The notes: generated from the sequence alone by a model not told the origin. A DNA stretch of 64,000 nucleotides from Metaphire vulgaris (GCA_018105865.1 CM030851.1:8826328-8890327), one strand, 5' to 3'. Counted from the first letter of the stretch, positions 34,730-46,689 are shown. A program made the numbers and translations.

Positions 34730-35261
34730 AATGAGATGTATCAAAGCCGAACCGTAGATTAATAATTGATCATCTTGAACGGGAATGCCGACGATGGGCG
34801 CCCGAGGCCAACAATTTCCGGAGGCCATTGGCCCTGTTCCCTTCGGATGAGCACGTGTATTAAAATTGCAATTATGCCTTTTTACATTATCTTACTCTCC
34901 TTTTACCCTTCCCTTATTTCAAGTTATTTGGCATTATCGAACAGGTGTCTATGACCTGTGTGCCGTGAAAAGGCCTACGGTTGGTGAACAAAAGGGAGTC
35001 TACTTTTGTAAATAGGCCTAATAACCAACTTTGGCTACCTCATCAGAGCCAATACGCATGAGGCCAATAAATGTAAATACATATTATACGTTTTCTTTTG
35101 GATCGCTTTACTGGACGTCATAAGCTTGAATTTCGCGTAGACATTATTCTAGTAAATGCAATACAAGTTTCTGAATGTTCCTTTTTCTGATAGTGTAGCT
35201 ATGAATCAACCATCGGAAAGCGAAGCACTTTCGTTCGCTATGTCAGATCATCTTTGAATGC
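34730..35261. other. Intergenic, nothing recognised
   Basis: No reading frame or repeat structure that I can name. Confidence 0.5.
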
Positions 35262-35402
35262 GGAAGATGGCAGAGTGGGTTACGTGCTGGAGCGTCAGCA
35301 ATTTCAATTTCCGGGCTGACGGAGGATGTTCACGTGCCCCGTTAATGCCATTATGCTTTTTTATATTATCTTACCTCCTACCTTTTTTAAATCATACTAA
35401 GT
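35262..35402 (+). mobile_element. SINE1 copy, rearranged
   Basis: Head cggaagatggcagagtgggttacgtgctggagcg is intact, with the A box. The middle has acquired an insertion (aatttcaatttcc) and the CTAGTGGCTTTCACAC body is replaced by sequence matching 34873-34925 (ttttatattatcttac). The tail ttttaaatcatactaag returns to SINE1. It looks like a local recombination or conversion with the 34.9-kb segment. Confidence 0.6.
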
Positions 35403-35804
35403 TTTTCAAGTTATTTGGCATTTTGGTTCTGGATTGTACTGATTTACTTACTTACTGAAAAGGCTTTGTTTGTGTGAACAAAGTAGTCTTTCTTTGTTAT
35501 CTTCCTCTTCCGGTTTCATGCTGAGCTTAATGGATGTTCTGGGGCCAATAAATGTAAATACATTTATAGCCTTTTCTGGTCATGGCCTACTGGAGCCTGT
35601 AATTGCAGCAACTGAGGCTAAACATTATTTTGTAAATGCAAAACAAGTTTCTTAACTTATCGTTATAGATTCGTTAATGCTTTAACGTGGTAAATTCGTT
35701 GAAAATGCCGTCATGCAACGCGTACAACAGAACGGCCTGGAATTCCTAAAATAATAGACCTAAAATTAATTCCTGGAGCAATAAGATAGATTATATAATC
35801 AGGA

Positions 35805-35805
35805 A

Positions 35806-35846
<41 letters not shown>
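35805..35846. repeat. (AT)n microsatellite
   Basis: About 40 bp of AT. The segment 35403-36050 partly repeats 34920-35160 (ggccaataaatgtaaata, attattttgtaaatgcaa, aacaagtttctt), so 34.9-36.0 kb is a diverged direct duplication. Confidence 0.75.
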
Positions 35847-35849
<3 letters not shown>

Positions 35850-36049
35850 ACAGTGAAAATGCATTCTAAGTCACTTAAAATCATACTAAAAACGGGGAAG
35901 TTTGAGGTTCTGGATTGTACTGAGGTCGGCATCCATCTTGCTTTGTTGAGACCGTTTGTAGGCTAACGAGGCTATGACCAGTCTAGGCTTCATTTTGACG
36001 TCAATGATGTTCTGAGATTATATTTTATTCTAAATTAACGAAAATCTTG

Positions 36050-37304
36050 TCTTTAATACAGCATCGCGCCGCGAGCCCTCAACAGTATATACAGTACATG
36101 TATATACTGTCTTGTCTTGTCTACAGTCATCCTCGCTTCGAGGGTAGACCGCATCATGAATTAGCTTGGTCCACTGTTATTTTTAGGTTACTATTGCCAT
36201 GCATTAGTGCAATAAGCAATAACTGCAGATTGAAAAAAATTGATCAAATTTTGCCTTTTGATTGTCATATTCGTGTTCAGCACATAAACATTAATAATAA
36301 ATGACTAATTTCATTTCAGTAACATAACTTTTGTAAAAAAAAATTGTTGTCCAGTGAACTTTTGAACGTCTATAGGCCTAATTGGTTTTTGATGAATTTA
36401 ACGTTAACTCGTTATTGCAAATAAAAATATGCTGTGACTCGTATTACTTTACCCTATCGGAGTTTTAATAATGGCCCGAGCCATAGCATTCTGAATCTTA
36501 CAATTTTCGCACCGTACATTTAACAATATCGTCGTACAAGGAATTACAATAGTCATATGTAGGCTGATGATAAGATCGCTGATGAGAGGAATGACAGCAG
36601 TTTTGGCCACAAGATCTCGGATTATACTAATATCTCTTAATTCACTTACAAATCTGCTGGACACCACTCCAAAGAAAAAATTAATTAATACCACGTGGCG
36701 TTCCAAGAGGACTTTTCCTTGGACCATGTCGTTTTCTTAAATACATTAATCACTGATGTAGCCATGTTTGCGAAATAGAGGGACACCAAACTTCTAGAAA
36801 TCGACGATTTCAGTTCCCATTAGGGGTTTGGGGATTTTTATGAGCTCCCAACGATCCCCAGTTGGAAAAATTATCGTAATATTGGAATCAAATATTGAGA
36901 TTTAGAACATGATTTTAGACATCAAATTGTTTTCCATAGCCAATGTTTGTGTTATTTAGATTTTCATTTTCACGCCCTAAAGGAGTGCTTGATGATGTCG
37001 AGTAATTTGAAGTAACTAAGTAACATAACTAACGGTGAAAATTGGTCTGACAAGCAAAAAGGTCGTCAGCTTTTTCGCAAACTTGTAAATTGTCAGGTCG
37101 AAAGTGTTTTTCCCCCTGAAAAATCAGTGAAATGACGTCTCTGCCCAGTTGGGAAAATTATCGTAATATTGGAATCAAATATTGAGATTTAGAACGTATT
37201 CATCAGACTATCATCATCATAAAGGTTTCTGCCACTCATAGGCTCAGCGATAGTACAAAGAACCGAAGGGTTATCTTTTTCAGTTTTAATCTCATTCCAT
37301 CTGA
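36050..37304. other. Intergenic, nothing firmly recognised
   Basis: AT-rich. The motif GACAAGCAAAAAGGTCGTC occurs at 37049-37067. A segment (ttatcgtaatattggaatcaaatattgagatttagaac) is duplicated at 36870 and 37150. Confidence 0.55.
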
Positions 37305-37523
37305 AATTTGATATCTTTCAAAGTCTTCTTTGACCCTATCCATCCACTTTTTCCTTCCATAGGTCATCATACTGCCTCTTTTTTGGTCTTTGACGGTTTA
37401 AACGTGTGGAATATAGTGTCTGCTGCATTTATAGACTCCATGTATAATTGCTTCTTCTAGATTTTAAAATTTTGTCTCTTTTCAGTATTTTCCTGGATGT
37501 CATCATGTTACTTATTCTTTGTA

Positions 37524-37527
<4 letters not shown>

Positions 37528-37597
<70 letters not shown>
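37528..37597. repeat. (TA)n microsatellite
   Basis: About 70 bp of TA. Confidence 0.95.
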
Positions 37598-37599
<2 letters not shown>

Positions 37600-37744
37600 C
37601 TTAAAACAGGAACTGATGTGGCGTGTAGATAACATAAATATGCCACTTCATACCTCTCCCTACATAGGGAGATCCACTTCTGTGTAGCAGATATATAGAA
37701 CCATTGCGCTGGTTTCTCATGCCAGTAAAATTCTATTGTGAGCT

Positions 37745-38330
37745 ATCCTGGAAGGAATGCAAAAGAAACTTGAAAGCGAAATTATTGCTCAAGAACAAGC
37801 CGGATTCAGACCAGAAAAGGCACACGTGACCAAGTCATAAACCTTCAAATCTTGGAGAGAGAGAGAGAGAGAGAGAGAGAGCAAGAGAACGGACACAACC
37901 ACTGCGTCTCTGCTTTATTGATTTTACCAAGGCATTTGACCTGCTAGACATGCATGGGCTTCCCCCACATTTGGTAGAACTCTGCAAAACCTGTATAAGC
38001 AACAACACGATGCTGCGAGAATTGCCCACATTCAGTATTTAATCTAGACTCCTGGACTCTGGGGGGGGAACTGAAAAAGCCGGGGGGAACTGACAAAGCC
38101 GGGGGGAATTCTGCTAGGAGCCGCTGTTAGTCCATGTAGTATTCCAAAATTTCCGGGAGAATTTGAAATTTTCGGGGGGGAAGGGCAATTCCCCCCGGAA
38201 ACTGCCTAGATTAAACACTGCCCACATTACGTCTGCCTGGTTGAGAGTAAAAAAGGGGCGCGACAAGTTTGTAATTTGGATTCTGAGTGGTATTCTGCTG
38301 CTATTTGCTGATCATTGGTCTTCAGATGGA
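37745..38330 (+). mobile_element. LINE reverse transcriptase fragment split by a MITE
   Basis: The plus strand encodes LESEIIAQEQAGFRPEKA, a GA microsatellite (37856-37882), then CFIDFTKAFDLLD and LPPHLVELCKT, the fingers/palm motif A region (FxDxxKAFD) of a LINE reverse transcriptase. At 38033 a family G MITE interrupts it, duplicating cccacatt. After it, LRVKKGRDKFV resembles the RVxxGVRQG block. Frameshifts and the microsatellite make it non-functional. Confidence 0.8.
38033..38220. mobile_element. hAT-like MITE, family G, perfect TSD
   Basis: 188 bp with ends CAGTATTTAATCTAGAC and GCCTAGATTAAACACTG, flanked by CCCACATT at 38025-38032 and 38221-38228. The interior is G-rich on the left and C-rich on the right (ccggggggaa / ttccccccgg). 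It sits inside a LINE. Confidence 0.93.
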
Positions 38331-39184
38331 ACTGGTCGTATATTTCTATGTGATTCTTCAAATCGTATCAGAATCTTTGTCCAGGTATATTCCTATTTCT
38401 TTCAATGGATACGCCCTGCTCTTAGTTTCAGCTTCGATCAGTGGGCATAATACGTATGCAAAATAAAAACAGAGAGTGGCGACGATCTTATATGACAGGC
38501 GAATGAATGATCATTACGCAATACATAACATATACCGTTGTAGAAATTTTGAGTGTTGGTGACCTTTTTTCTAAATAATCAGACGGAATTAAATCTTTTC
38601 TATTACTTTTGGGCAGAAGTTTATCGACTCATGGTACTGAATAAATATCAATTATTCTTTTAAAATAAAAAAGTAATAACCCATATATATATATATATAG
38701 TTTTGAGAAAACAGTGGACTTAATTCCCGAAGGCCTTATGAATAAAAAATGTTCGGAGCAAAAATTTATGTGTGTCGACTCTCAACTGGTTCCTCGAGGT
38801 CGTCAACGGAGAATGTTCCTCGAAAAGATATTGCATTGAAGAGTTGGATAACCATGGAAAACCGCTGGAATAAAATGCTCCATTCCCTTATGTCTCCGGA
38901 TATATATTGCCCTTGGTACTTATTTCCAGAAGGCCTTATGAAGAAAAAAAATTGAAAAATTTGTCCGGATACAAAATTAATGTGTGTGTGACTGTGTGTG
39001 TCAGCTCTTGTCTGGTTTGTCGAGGTTTGCAACGGAAACGTTCATCGAAAAGATACGTGTTGAAGCGTTGTATGGCCATGGACAAACGCTGCATGGAATA
39101 GAAAGCTTCCTTCCTTCCTACCTTCCCTAATGTCTCCGGAAGACTCAGAAATACAACGACCTAATTTTCTAATGAAATCTTCGC

Positions 39185-39186
<2 letters not shown>
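38331..39186. other. Intergenic, with a local duplication
   Basis: Segments with aatgttcctcgaaaagatattgcattgaagagttggataaccatgg and acgttcatcgaaaagatacgtgttgaagcgttgtatggccatgg (about 38810 and 39035) are diverged copies of one unit, spaced about 225 bp; ccagaaggccttatgaa also repeats at 38725 and 38926. Confidence 0.6.

Positions 39187-39272
<86 letters not shown>
39187..39272. repeat. (TA)n(GA)n microsatellite
   Basis: About 62 bp of TA followed by a GA run. Confidence 0.95.
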
Positions 39273-39273
<1 letters not shown>

Positions 39274-39340
39274 TTGGTAAACACGAGACAGATGCATTAA
39301 GGCTCATAAATAGAAAATGGTTCGTGTTTTCGTTTTCGTG

Positions 39341-39346
39341 TTTATT
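39341..39346 (-). terminator. Candidate polyadenylation signal of the GPCR gene
   Basis: AATAAA on the minus strand, about 122 nt after the GPCR stop codon. It is the first such hexamer downstream. Use is inferred. Confidence 0.45.
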
Positions 39347-39467
39347 AATCCCTATAATATATGACTAATTTCATTCGTTTAAAGTTCTAATAAATCTATC
39401 CAACATGCATGACGTGAAGCCGATTGATTAATTAATTAATTCTTAGTAGACGTTCCTCTGAGCGTTT

Positions 39468-40096
39468 TCACGTGGAAGGAGATTCCTCATTTTCTGAAAC
39501 CTCGCGAACAACGGACCCTTCGTCACTAATCGACTGCTGGTTGCAGACAGATGGCGACTGACGGCCTCTTCGCGGTGCCGAATTCGTCTCCACCTGCTGC
39601 TGCTGTACCTCGGGACGCAGCTCATCTCGATCGCCATCGCGTCCAAAAAGAGAGGCAAACTTCTGGCTACCCTCTGACACCTCGAAAACCTTCGCGTCGT
39701 GTTGGTCCTCTCCCTCCTCATCGTCCGGGAATCGGTGAACTCGGTTCTTGGCGGCGCGAGGGGTGTTCTTCCGTGGGGTCGCCGCCGCCGCCGCCGCCGC
39801 CGCCGCGGGGTCCGGAGGAGCCGGTTTGCCGGTGGTCTCGGCCACGATCGTCGTCGTTTGCGCCGAGCGCAGTGACATAAAGGTCTCGCGGCGGAAACCA
39901 GGCGGACGCCGTCTACTGCTGCCGCCGCCGCCGCCGCCGCCGCCGCAGCGGCAGCGTAGGATCTGGCCGAAGGCGCGCTTGAATTCGCGGCTGGAGCAGG
40001 CGTAGATGACGGGGTTGACGAGGCTGTTGCAGTAGCCGAGCCAGAAGATGACCTTGAACAGAAGCGGCGGCGTCACGCACGCTCTGCACAGGGCCT
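39468..40096 (-). CDS. Alpha-1-adrenergic-like receptor, last exon (TM7, C-tail)
   Basis: 629 nt, 208 codons plus stop TGA (39470-39468). It reads ...[19 protein letters not shown] then [18 protein letters not shown], with NPVIY as the NPxxY of TM7 and the helix-8 block very close to vertebrate ADRA1D. LRCRC gives likely palmitoylated cysteines. The tail of about 160 residues carries low-complexity runs: eight Gly, nine Ala, four Gln and an acidic stretch. [11 protein letters not shown] recalls the SRETFYRIS motif of ADRA1A tails. The acceptor is TACTTTGCAG before 40096; the first AG completes a Glu codon started by the previous exon. Using the next AG would shift frame, so the start is decided. 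Plus-strand frames across it are shadows. Confidence 0.92.
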
Positions 40097-40206
40097 CTGC
40101 AAAGTAAAAGAACAGGCATCTTCAATCGGCGTTTTACCCGGGCCTGTTAGGGGATATCCTCTCCAAAAAACACACACAAAAACCAGCCAAATCCCAGCAC
40201 GGATAC

Positions 40207-40391
40207 CAGGGGCGTAGCGACGGGGAGTATATCGGTATATATACCCCCCAAAATCAGTCTACCTTAAAGTTTTTTGTGTGATTTACATGTGGTTATATGT
40301 GGTTTATATGGTTTATGTGGGTTATAGTTCAGATTTATACCCACTCAAAATATTTATACCCTCCCAAATCAAATTTCTGGCTACGCCCCTG
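40207..40391 (-). mobile_element. hAT-like MITE, family A
   Basis: 185 bp from CAGGGGCGTAGCGACGGGG to TTTCTGGCTACGCCCCTG, flanked by ACGGATAC and ACGGACAC (seven of eight). It lies about 110 bp inside the GPCR intron. Confidence 0.9.
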
Positions 40392-40567
40392 ACGGACACG
40401 AATTTTCGCATTGAACTGTGTCTCTTCCCTTCCAACCAAGTCAATTCGCCCCGCCAAAGGTCTGGAGTCTGGATTAAACACTGTCTTCAGCGCGCGTTGG
40501 AGTAGGCAAAGAAGGAGTCCTTTAATGCTAAACGAATTATCACAAAATTTAAGTTTAAGTAAATACT

Positions 40568-40650
40568 GTAAGTATGTAAAATCTCGTGGATTTATATAGC
40601 GCTTTCGAAAATAGTACCACAGTAGTTGCTTAATGCTTAGGCTCTTAGTC
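40568..40650 (-). mobile_element. SINE-like tail, AAGT-preceded family
   Basis: gtaagtatgtaaaatctcgtggatttatatagcgctttcg...cacagtagttgcttaatgcttaggct matches 4895-4975 and 53945-54010. Confidence 0.6.
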
Positions 40651-40941
40651 GTCTTTCTTAAAGTAGCAATGGGAAAGGTGAATGGTCACCCAGGCAATGG
40701 TCGATATATCCTTAGGGCAGCGAAGCAAAGTTTTTATAGCTATGGAGGAAATGAATTTAGAAAAAGGAACGATCTAAACTTAGATATGAAGACACGAGGA
40801 GATAATGCAGGAATTATGGGAATTGAGGATTCAGAATTTATTGTTTGATTAAAAGAGCAGACAGAAATCAAAGATCTAACACATTTTCAATCAATTCGAG
40901 TGATTGTAAAACACAGACTGTATGTTTTGACTATGTAGCTA

Positions 40942-41219
40942 AAGGCACGTCTGGAACGAATTTTCAGCAGGGGGGTTGCAGATTTTCTCAAGATAAAAAG
41001 TTGTGACACTGAACAAAAAGTTTGCCTCTTAGAACCCTGAGCAAAACAAGGTCGTCACTAACTTTACTTTATCCCCTAAAAACCATGACAAGCAGAAAAA
41101 GGTCGTCATCTCTCTTTTTCTATTTACAAATTCTCACAAGCAAAATAATTAAACAACAGCCTTATCTTCCAGGGGGTGGTGCGCTGCACCCCCTGATTTT
41201 TTCCAGGGGGTGCAGCGCT
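40942..41219 (+). mobile_element. hAT-like MITE, family J, damaged right end
   Basis: aaggcacgtctggaacgaattttcagcagggg at the left and tatcttccagggggtgg...ttttttccagggggtgcagcgc at the right match 8205-8607. The right terminus (gggcctg) is missing. It has two copies of the GACAAGC-AAAAGGTCGTC motif (one at 41087-41107). Confidence 0.8.
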
Positions 41220-41665
41220 TCTCTTTTGTGTTTCGTTTTCCAGAGCGTTGAAAGCGTTGAAACATTAAGTCGAATTTATCTGACTGATCGTGGGTTTCGC
41301 TACTGTTGCAGTCGATATTATAGGTGCCATTACTACTACCTAGATAGATCCTATGATGATAGCATTAGGCAACGTTACTTCGATATGTTGGGCAGTTAAA
41401 AATTCATGAAATTGAAAGCTGGGGCATAATGCTTTATCTGCAAGGATTCCGAGTTTGTTGGAAAATAAGATAGACGCATCAAAGTTTGATTAGTCGAAAG
41501 TAACTGACTTTATTTATTAGCTGCGCATATCAGGGATCGATGTTCGCTCTGCCAATGTCTCTTATATGACAATTTCAGGCTTGAACCATGAGATGTTCGG
41601 AGGCTGACGAACACAAATTGACCAATGGCAAGCTCAGATTTCTTAATCACAGCATCATCGTGAAT

Positions 41666-41807
41666 GTTATTAATACATCATCATCGTCGTCATCATCAGT
41701 ATCAACAACAACATCGTCGTCGTCATCATCATCACCATCGTCATCATCAGCATTATCACCACCACCATCATCATCATCACATCTTCATCGTCGTCTTCAT
41801 CATCATC

Positions 41808-41838
<31 letters not shown>

Positions 41839-41965
41839 TCAACATCATCACCACAATCATCATCATCACATCTTCATCGTTGTCGTCTTCATCATCATCG
41901 GCATCATGATCATCATCATCATCATCATCATCATCATCGCCACCACCACCATCATCATCATTGAA
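41666..41965. repeat. (ATC)n imperfect array with CGT variants
   Basis: About 300 bp of ATC with GTC, ACC, TTC and ACA variants. A tatagcgcc-type tail (cttctataccgtagcgccatt, 41965-41988) follows directly, again pairing a SINE-like end with a microsatellite. Confidence 0.92.
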
Positions 41966-42258
41966 CTTCTATACCGTAGCGCCATTTAGTAATGTCCCTC
42001 TCTGACATCTCTGATGGTCGCTCCTCGATTAGAACCGTAATCCAAATACAGAGATACTAAGCAGTCCATCTATTACCTACTACATCATACACGAAGCACT
42101 GGAGCAAATGGCTACCTGTGCTAATTTTTCTTGCTTCGTCCAGCGATGAGTCAAACTTATTTCATCATTCCCCCCGAAACAACAACAAGGCTCTGAAATA
42201 CGAAGGCTTTATTACAGAGAGACATCGATATCCAGTTCAGAAACTGATTTAACAGACA

Positions 42259-42505
42259 CATTGGCGTAGCCACGGAGGTACACGGGGACGCCCCCCCCTT
42301 TCGGACTGGGACCGGTCTTGGGATTTGTGCAGATCCGTAGAGTAATATGGTGGGAGGGAGTAGGTAGTATTTTGAATTCGAGAAGAGACTGCACGAAGGC
42401 TGAAATCGCTTGACAGTAATACGAAGATTCTTTTTATCTTTAACACTTTTTTACCAGAAAATGTCGACGTGCCCCCCCTATTCCGAAATCCTGGCTTCGC
42501 CACTG
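42259..42505 (+). mobile_element. hAT-like MITE, family B
   Basis: 247 bp from CATTGGCGTAGCCACGGAGG to ATCCTGGCTTCGCCACTG. Flanks are AACAGACA and AGCGGACA, six of eight. Confidence 0.85.
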
Positions 42506-43014
42506 AGCGGACATTGCATTCGGTCATTAAGACACAGATGAATAGCACATTCATTCGTTAAGCACACAACTCATGGCCAACACTCAACACTTTTTCCTGC
42601 GTAACATATAAAATATCAAGGTCAGTTTCGCTCGAATCTCACGAAATTGGCATTATTTTGAGAAACGATAGGAAATGTGTTCTGAACGTAACGCTTAGTA
42701 GACTAGTTTTCCTGGAATTCTGATCAACGAATCGATAACTTTTCGATTTCTACGACTGATCTTTTCACCACCACTGCTATCGATTATTTGATTTAGAAGG
42801 CATCGAAACGGAACTATTGGCAATAGAAAAACGGTTGGAATCTGCTATTCATCGTCCGGATACACCACTGCTAATAAACAAAGAATTAAGCGAATATCTG
42901 CTTATTCTGTTCGACCTTCGTCGAAATTTATATTTCGAGATTTTTATATTCTATTCTCGTTTGTCAATTTCCAGATTGATACCTTAGTCACGATATCCAC
43001 TTTTTTATTATACA
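42506..43014. other. GPCR intron, nothing recognised
   Basis: No repeat structure or coding signal seen. Confidence 0.5.
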
Positions 43015-43321
43015 CAGTGGCGATTCCAGAAATTCTTGGTGGGGGATGAAAATGTTTTATAGGAAGTTGGTGTTAAGGATACAAAGTTAAGAAGAAGAAG
43101 AAGAAAAACAAAAGAAAAGAGAGAAAAAGGTCATTGTTTGCCACTAAATGTTAATAAACCTTGCAAAAAGGTCGACAAGCTAAAAAAAGAAGGTAATTCG
43201 CAGTATTTTTCACTAAATTTAAAAAAACTCACCGGAAAATAGGTTGACGAGCAAAAAAGGTCATCCGGAACCCCAGTGGGGGGATGCATACCCAGTCATC
43301 AACGTGGTGGAACCGTCACTG
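43015..43321 (-). mobile_element. hAT-like MITE, family C, perfect TSD
   Basis: 307 bp from CAGTGGCGATTCCAGAAATTC to GTGGTGGAACCGTCACTG, flanked by ATTATACA at 43007-43014 and 43322-43329. It is inverted relative to 11329. It contains three variants of the GACGAGCAAAAAAGGTCATC motif. Confidence 0.93.
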
Positions 43322-43561
43322 ATTATACATGTATCATGGTCGACAGTTCTTAGATCTGTTTTCATTGTATCTAAACGCCTGTCTCTGGTCTGTATGCGTG
43401 TGTGTGCCTGTGCTTGTGCTTGTCTGTTCTATCGCGGGTCTGTTTGCGCGCTTGCGTCTCGATGTCTCAATCTAGTTTTCCGCGTGTTTGTCTGCCTGTC
43501 AATCTGGCTGTCAGCGGCTCTCTGTCTTTGCATCTGTCTGTATGAGTGCGTGAGCGTGTGT

Positions 43562-43716
43562 GCATGTGCATATATGTTCTTTCGTCTGCCTCTCTGTCTG
43601 TCTGTCTGCCTGACTGTCTTTCTATCTGCCTGTCTGTCTGCCTGACTGTCTTTCTGACTGTCTGTCTGTCTGCTTGTCTGTCTGCCTGACTGTCTTCCTG
43701 TCTGTCTGTATGTCTC

Positions 43717-43747
<31 letters not shown>

Positions 43748-43817
43748 TGCTGTCTGTCAGTCTGTGTAATCGGTGCCTATTAAAGCCTCGGCAGAGTCGA
43801 CGCGTGTCGTGGTCGAT

Positions 43818-43905
<88 letters not shown>

Positions 43906-43910
43906 CAATT
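43562..43910. repeat. (TGTC)n and (CT)n arrays
   Basis: About 200 bp of CTGT units with CTGCCTGACTGTCTTT variants (43562-43765), then about 85 bp of CT (43818-43905). Long frames here (Cys/Leu/Ser, or Arg/Glu) are repeat translations. Confidence 0.95.
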
Positions 43911-44029
43911 ACATTCGCTAATCGTAGCGTCATCTGTCGGCGTCCTTTCGTCCCAGACCAATTTCATTTTCCACAAAAAGGAAGCCCCAGCCGTCGGTTT
44001 CTCAGACGAACGTCTTCGATCCATCCGCT

Positions 44030-44390
44030 CTCTCTCCCTCCCTCCCTCCGCTCTTCCTCCTCCTCCTCCTCCTCTCTCTTTCTCTCTCCCTCTCTCTTTC
44101 TCTCTTTCACTCTCCTTTATCTCGGTGTGCGTGTCCTTCCGTCTTGCCAGAGGCTTGTCTCTGACGGACGGTTGTAAGGGCGACTGGACGAATCGTGTCG
44201 CCGAGAGGGTTGGAGAAAGAGAGACAGACAGACAGGCATACAGACAGACAGACAGGCAGGCAGACAGACAGACATACTGAGAGAACTGAGAGAGCGAAAG
44301 AGACAGACAGACTGGCAGAAGGACAGACATACAGATGGACAGACAAACTGATAGACAGACAAAGAAACAGACAGACAACAAAGAGAGAGA
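44030..44390. repeat. CT-rich tract and (GACA)n array
   Basis: CTCC and CTTT-rich pyrimidine tract (44030-44115) and a GACA array with GGCA and TACA variants (44220-44372), the complement of the TGTC array at 43.6 kb. Confidence 0.92.
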
Positions 44391-44715
44391 TTTCTTCTCC
44401 TATAATTTCAGATGGCGGAGAGGATGGGGACTGGAGTTTATCCAGCCAAGAGACGCTTTCAATCTTGGAAAAGACCACACACATAGTATAGACATCATTG
44501 GCGTTCCATTACCACCGATTCAATGGTACAGTTATCTTACTATGCTGATGTCTGTCTATCAGTCTGTTTGTCTGTATTTCCTCTTTCCTCCTTTTTTATT
44601 CGTCAACTGGCATCTTTTTTTCAACCCACCTAAATTTAACTGATTATGATAACTAATAATGCACAATGACTTAAGCATACTCTGATATTTAAATAACTAT
44701 AAAGTATCCATTTTA

Positions 44716-45645
44716 CAGTGTTGCGCGGTAACGAAGTAAAAGTAACGCGTTACATTACTTAAGTACAATTCTGAGTACTTCGTACTGTAACGAAGTACAC
44801 AACTTACCCAGTACTTTTTACTTGTAACGAAGTAAGTTTTTATTCAAATATTAGTACTTTTACTTCGTTACATTATGTCTTTCACGTTTCGTTACAAGTA
44901 AAATTTCTCATCGCCAAATTTCGATGCATTTACTGGAGTATCTGTTTAATTCTTCACAACTTCCCGTGTTTAGTCGCACAGGGTTGACAATTAATGACCA
45001 ACAAACGTACACGCATGACTGACAGATTGTTTGAAAACTTGATCTTTCTTAGACCTACATGCAATCACAGAGCCGCAGTTAGAGCAGTCGGCGCCGGGGC
45101 AAGGTATAAATTCTGCGCCCCTAAATTCCGGTGATGGCCTTTTTGCTTACCTGAGTTTTCACGGCAACGTACAACATACAAATTTTTAACCTGTGACAGT
45201 ATGAAAACCGGCGATGACCTTTTTACTGATCAACATTATTTTCACGCCGGAGGAAAGTGGTATGAAAAATTAAGGACTTAGTGCGAAAATTGCGCCTTCG
45301 AGGACGGCGCCCGGAACAGCTTGACCTCTGCCCTTTTTACGGCTTTGTGAAACCAGCATTTGTGCTAATGCAGTTAATGGTGTAAATGTGTACGTGTTGA
45401 CTGCTAAGGCTTCTGCATGCTGCTTAAAAGTAGTAATAAAAATGTGATTTGGCATGATAATGTGGAGTTGTTGATGATTCCGTCTGTCACGGTACTTTTA
45501 CTTTTTACTTAAAAAGTAACTTTTGAGGAGTACTTTTTTACTTTTACTTGAGTAACTATTTTTATAAGTACTTTTACTTTTACTTAAAAGAAAAAATGAC
45601 ATAATACCATTTTACTTGAGTACTTCAGTACTTCATACAACACTG
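44716..45645. mobile_element. 930-bp non-autonomous hAT element, family H
   Basis: Ends CAGTGTTG and CAACACTG, flanked by perfect CCATTTTA at 44708-44715 and 45646-45653. Both sub-terminal regions (44730-44890 and 45490-45620) are packed with direct and inverted copies of GTACTTTTACTT / AGTAACG words, typical of sub-terminal transposase sites in hAT elements. The centre encodes no transposase. It contains a smaller insert (about 45065-45320, gcagttagagcagtcggcgcc...gaggacggcgccc) with two variants of the GACCTTTTTGCTTGTC motif. Confidence 0.92.
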
Positions 45646-45653
45646 CCATTTTA

Positions 45654-46342
45654 TTTCTTTTTTTAATTTATTTTTTCTTTCTTATATATACATATATATA
45701 CATTATATAAATTCTATTAATGATCACTGTTTTTATTATTATTAATCTTCATTTCTATAATTAAGTATTTATAATGACCAATATATTCATGTACAATATG
45801 ACTTTTATGCTTTTGCTTTGAGTTTTTGAGTTGAAAAATAGACTTCTGTTTTGTTCTGTTTAATCGGCGTCAATTGATTTGTCTGTCATATTTTAACCTT
45901 TTTTGATTTGTCAATTTGTATAATAAATTCAACTATAGAACGTTTTTTAATTTGCAGAAATACCGGCGATTCTGTTGGATGACTAATAGGTGACTGTTTT
46001 GATGCATTATTGAAAGAAGTTCGCTGTGCAGTCTCCGTTCATATCAATTACGAAATCGCCGATTTCGAAAAAAGGGTTTCGATCTCCTTGAAGACGAGGG
46101 AGGTTCTTTGAGACAGAAGAGAGTCATTCGATCGACCGAGACACCAACTCGACGTTAACTTAACGTCTTTCGAGAAACGAAGCAACCCATCCGCAGTCAA
46201 AGATCCGACGAAATCAACGCTTTCTGCGGCCATCAATATAGAGAGGCCTGATACCATGAAAACGGCGCGCCTTTATTTACGGTCGCTCGATGCAATGGAG
46301 TGGGATGGAAAGCGGCTATCAACGGTCGTTAATGATAGCGGC
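45654..46342. other. GPCR intron, unique sequence
   Basis: AT-rich left part, then a GC-balanced stretch (46010-46330) without repeats or recognisable coding potential; a 69-codon minus-strand frame there is not identifiable. Confidence 0.5.
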
Positions 46343-46500
46343 GGCTCCAGAATTTGGCAAGCTGGGGGGGCCTTTGGGGAGGGGAACTTCTAAGCATTGC
46401 GGCCAACTAATTTTCATAAATTTAGACTAGTCTAATTGCTTAGAATGAGTACACTAAAGTATGGGGGCCATTATGGAGGGACAGGCATTCAATAGTGGGA
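46343..46500 (+). mobile_element. hAT-like MITE, family D, diverged
   Basis: gcggcggctccagaatttggcaagctgggg ... ggaacttctaagcattg ... acaggcattcaatagtgg, as in other family D copies. Confidence 0.7.
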
Positions 46501-46689
46501 GGAGGGGGCCACGAGACCCTCCGGGTCTCCCTGTGGAGACGCCTCTGGTTGGTAATGGAACGATGGAATATTAATAAGCCCATTCCCAGCATCTTGTCTC
46601 CACCTCCAGGCTTTGACACTAACAACCACACGGAAGGATCGGTCGCTCAGTTTGCAGATAGGAACGCCTGATGCATGGAAGCACCGGTC

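Noticed and set aside
39551..40005. Plus-strand frames opposite the GPCR exon
   Set aside because: Shadows of the GC-rich minus-strand exon, which has clear TM7 motifs.
43467..44381. 304-codon minus-strand frame and overlapping Cys/Leu/Ser frames
   Set aside because: Composed of TGTC, CT and GACA repeat translations with no domain or normal composition.
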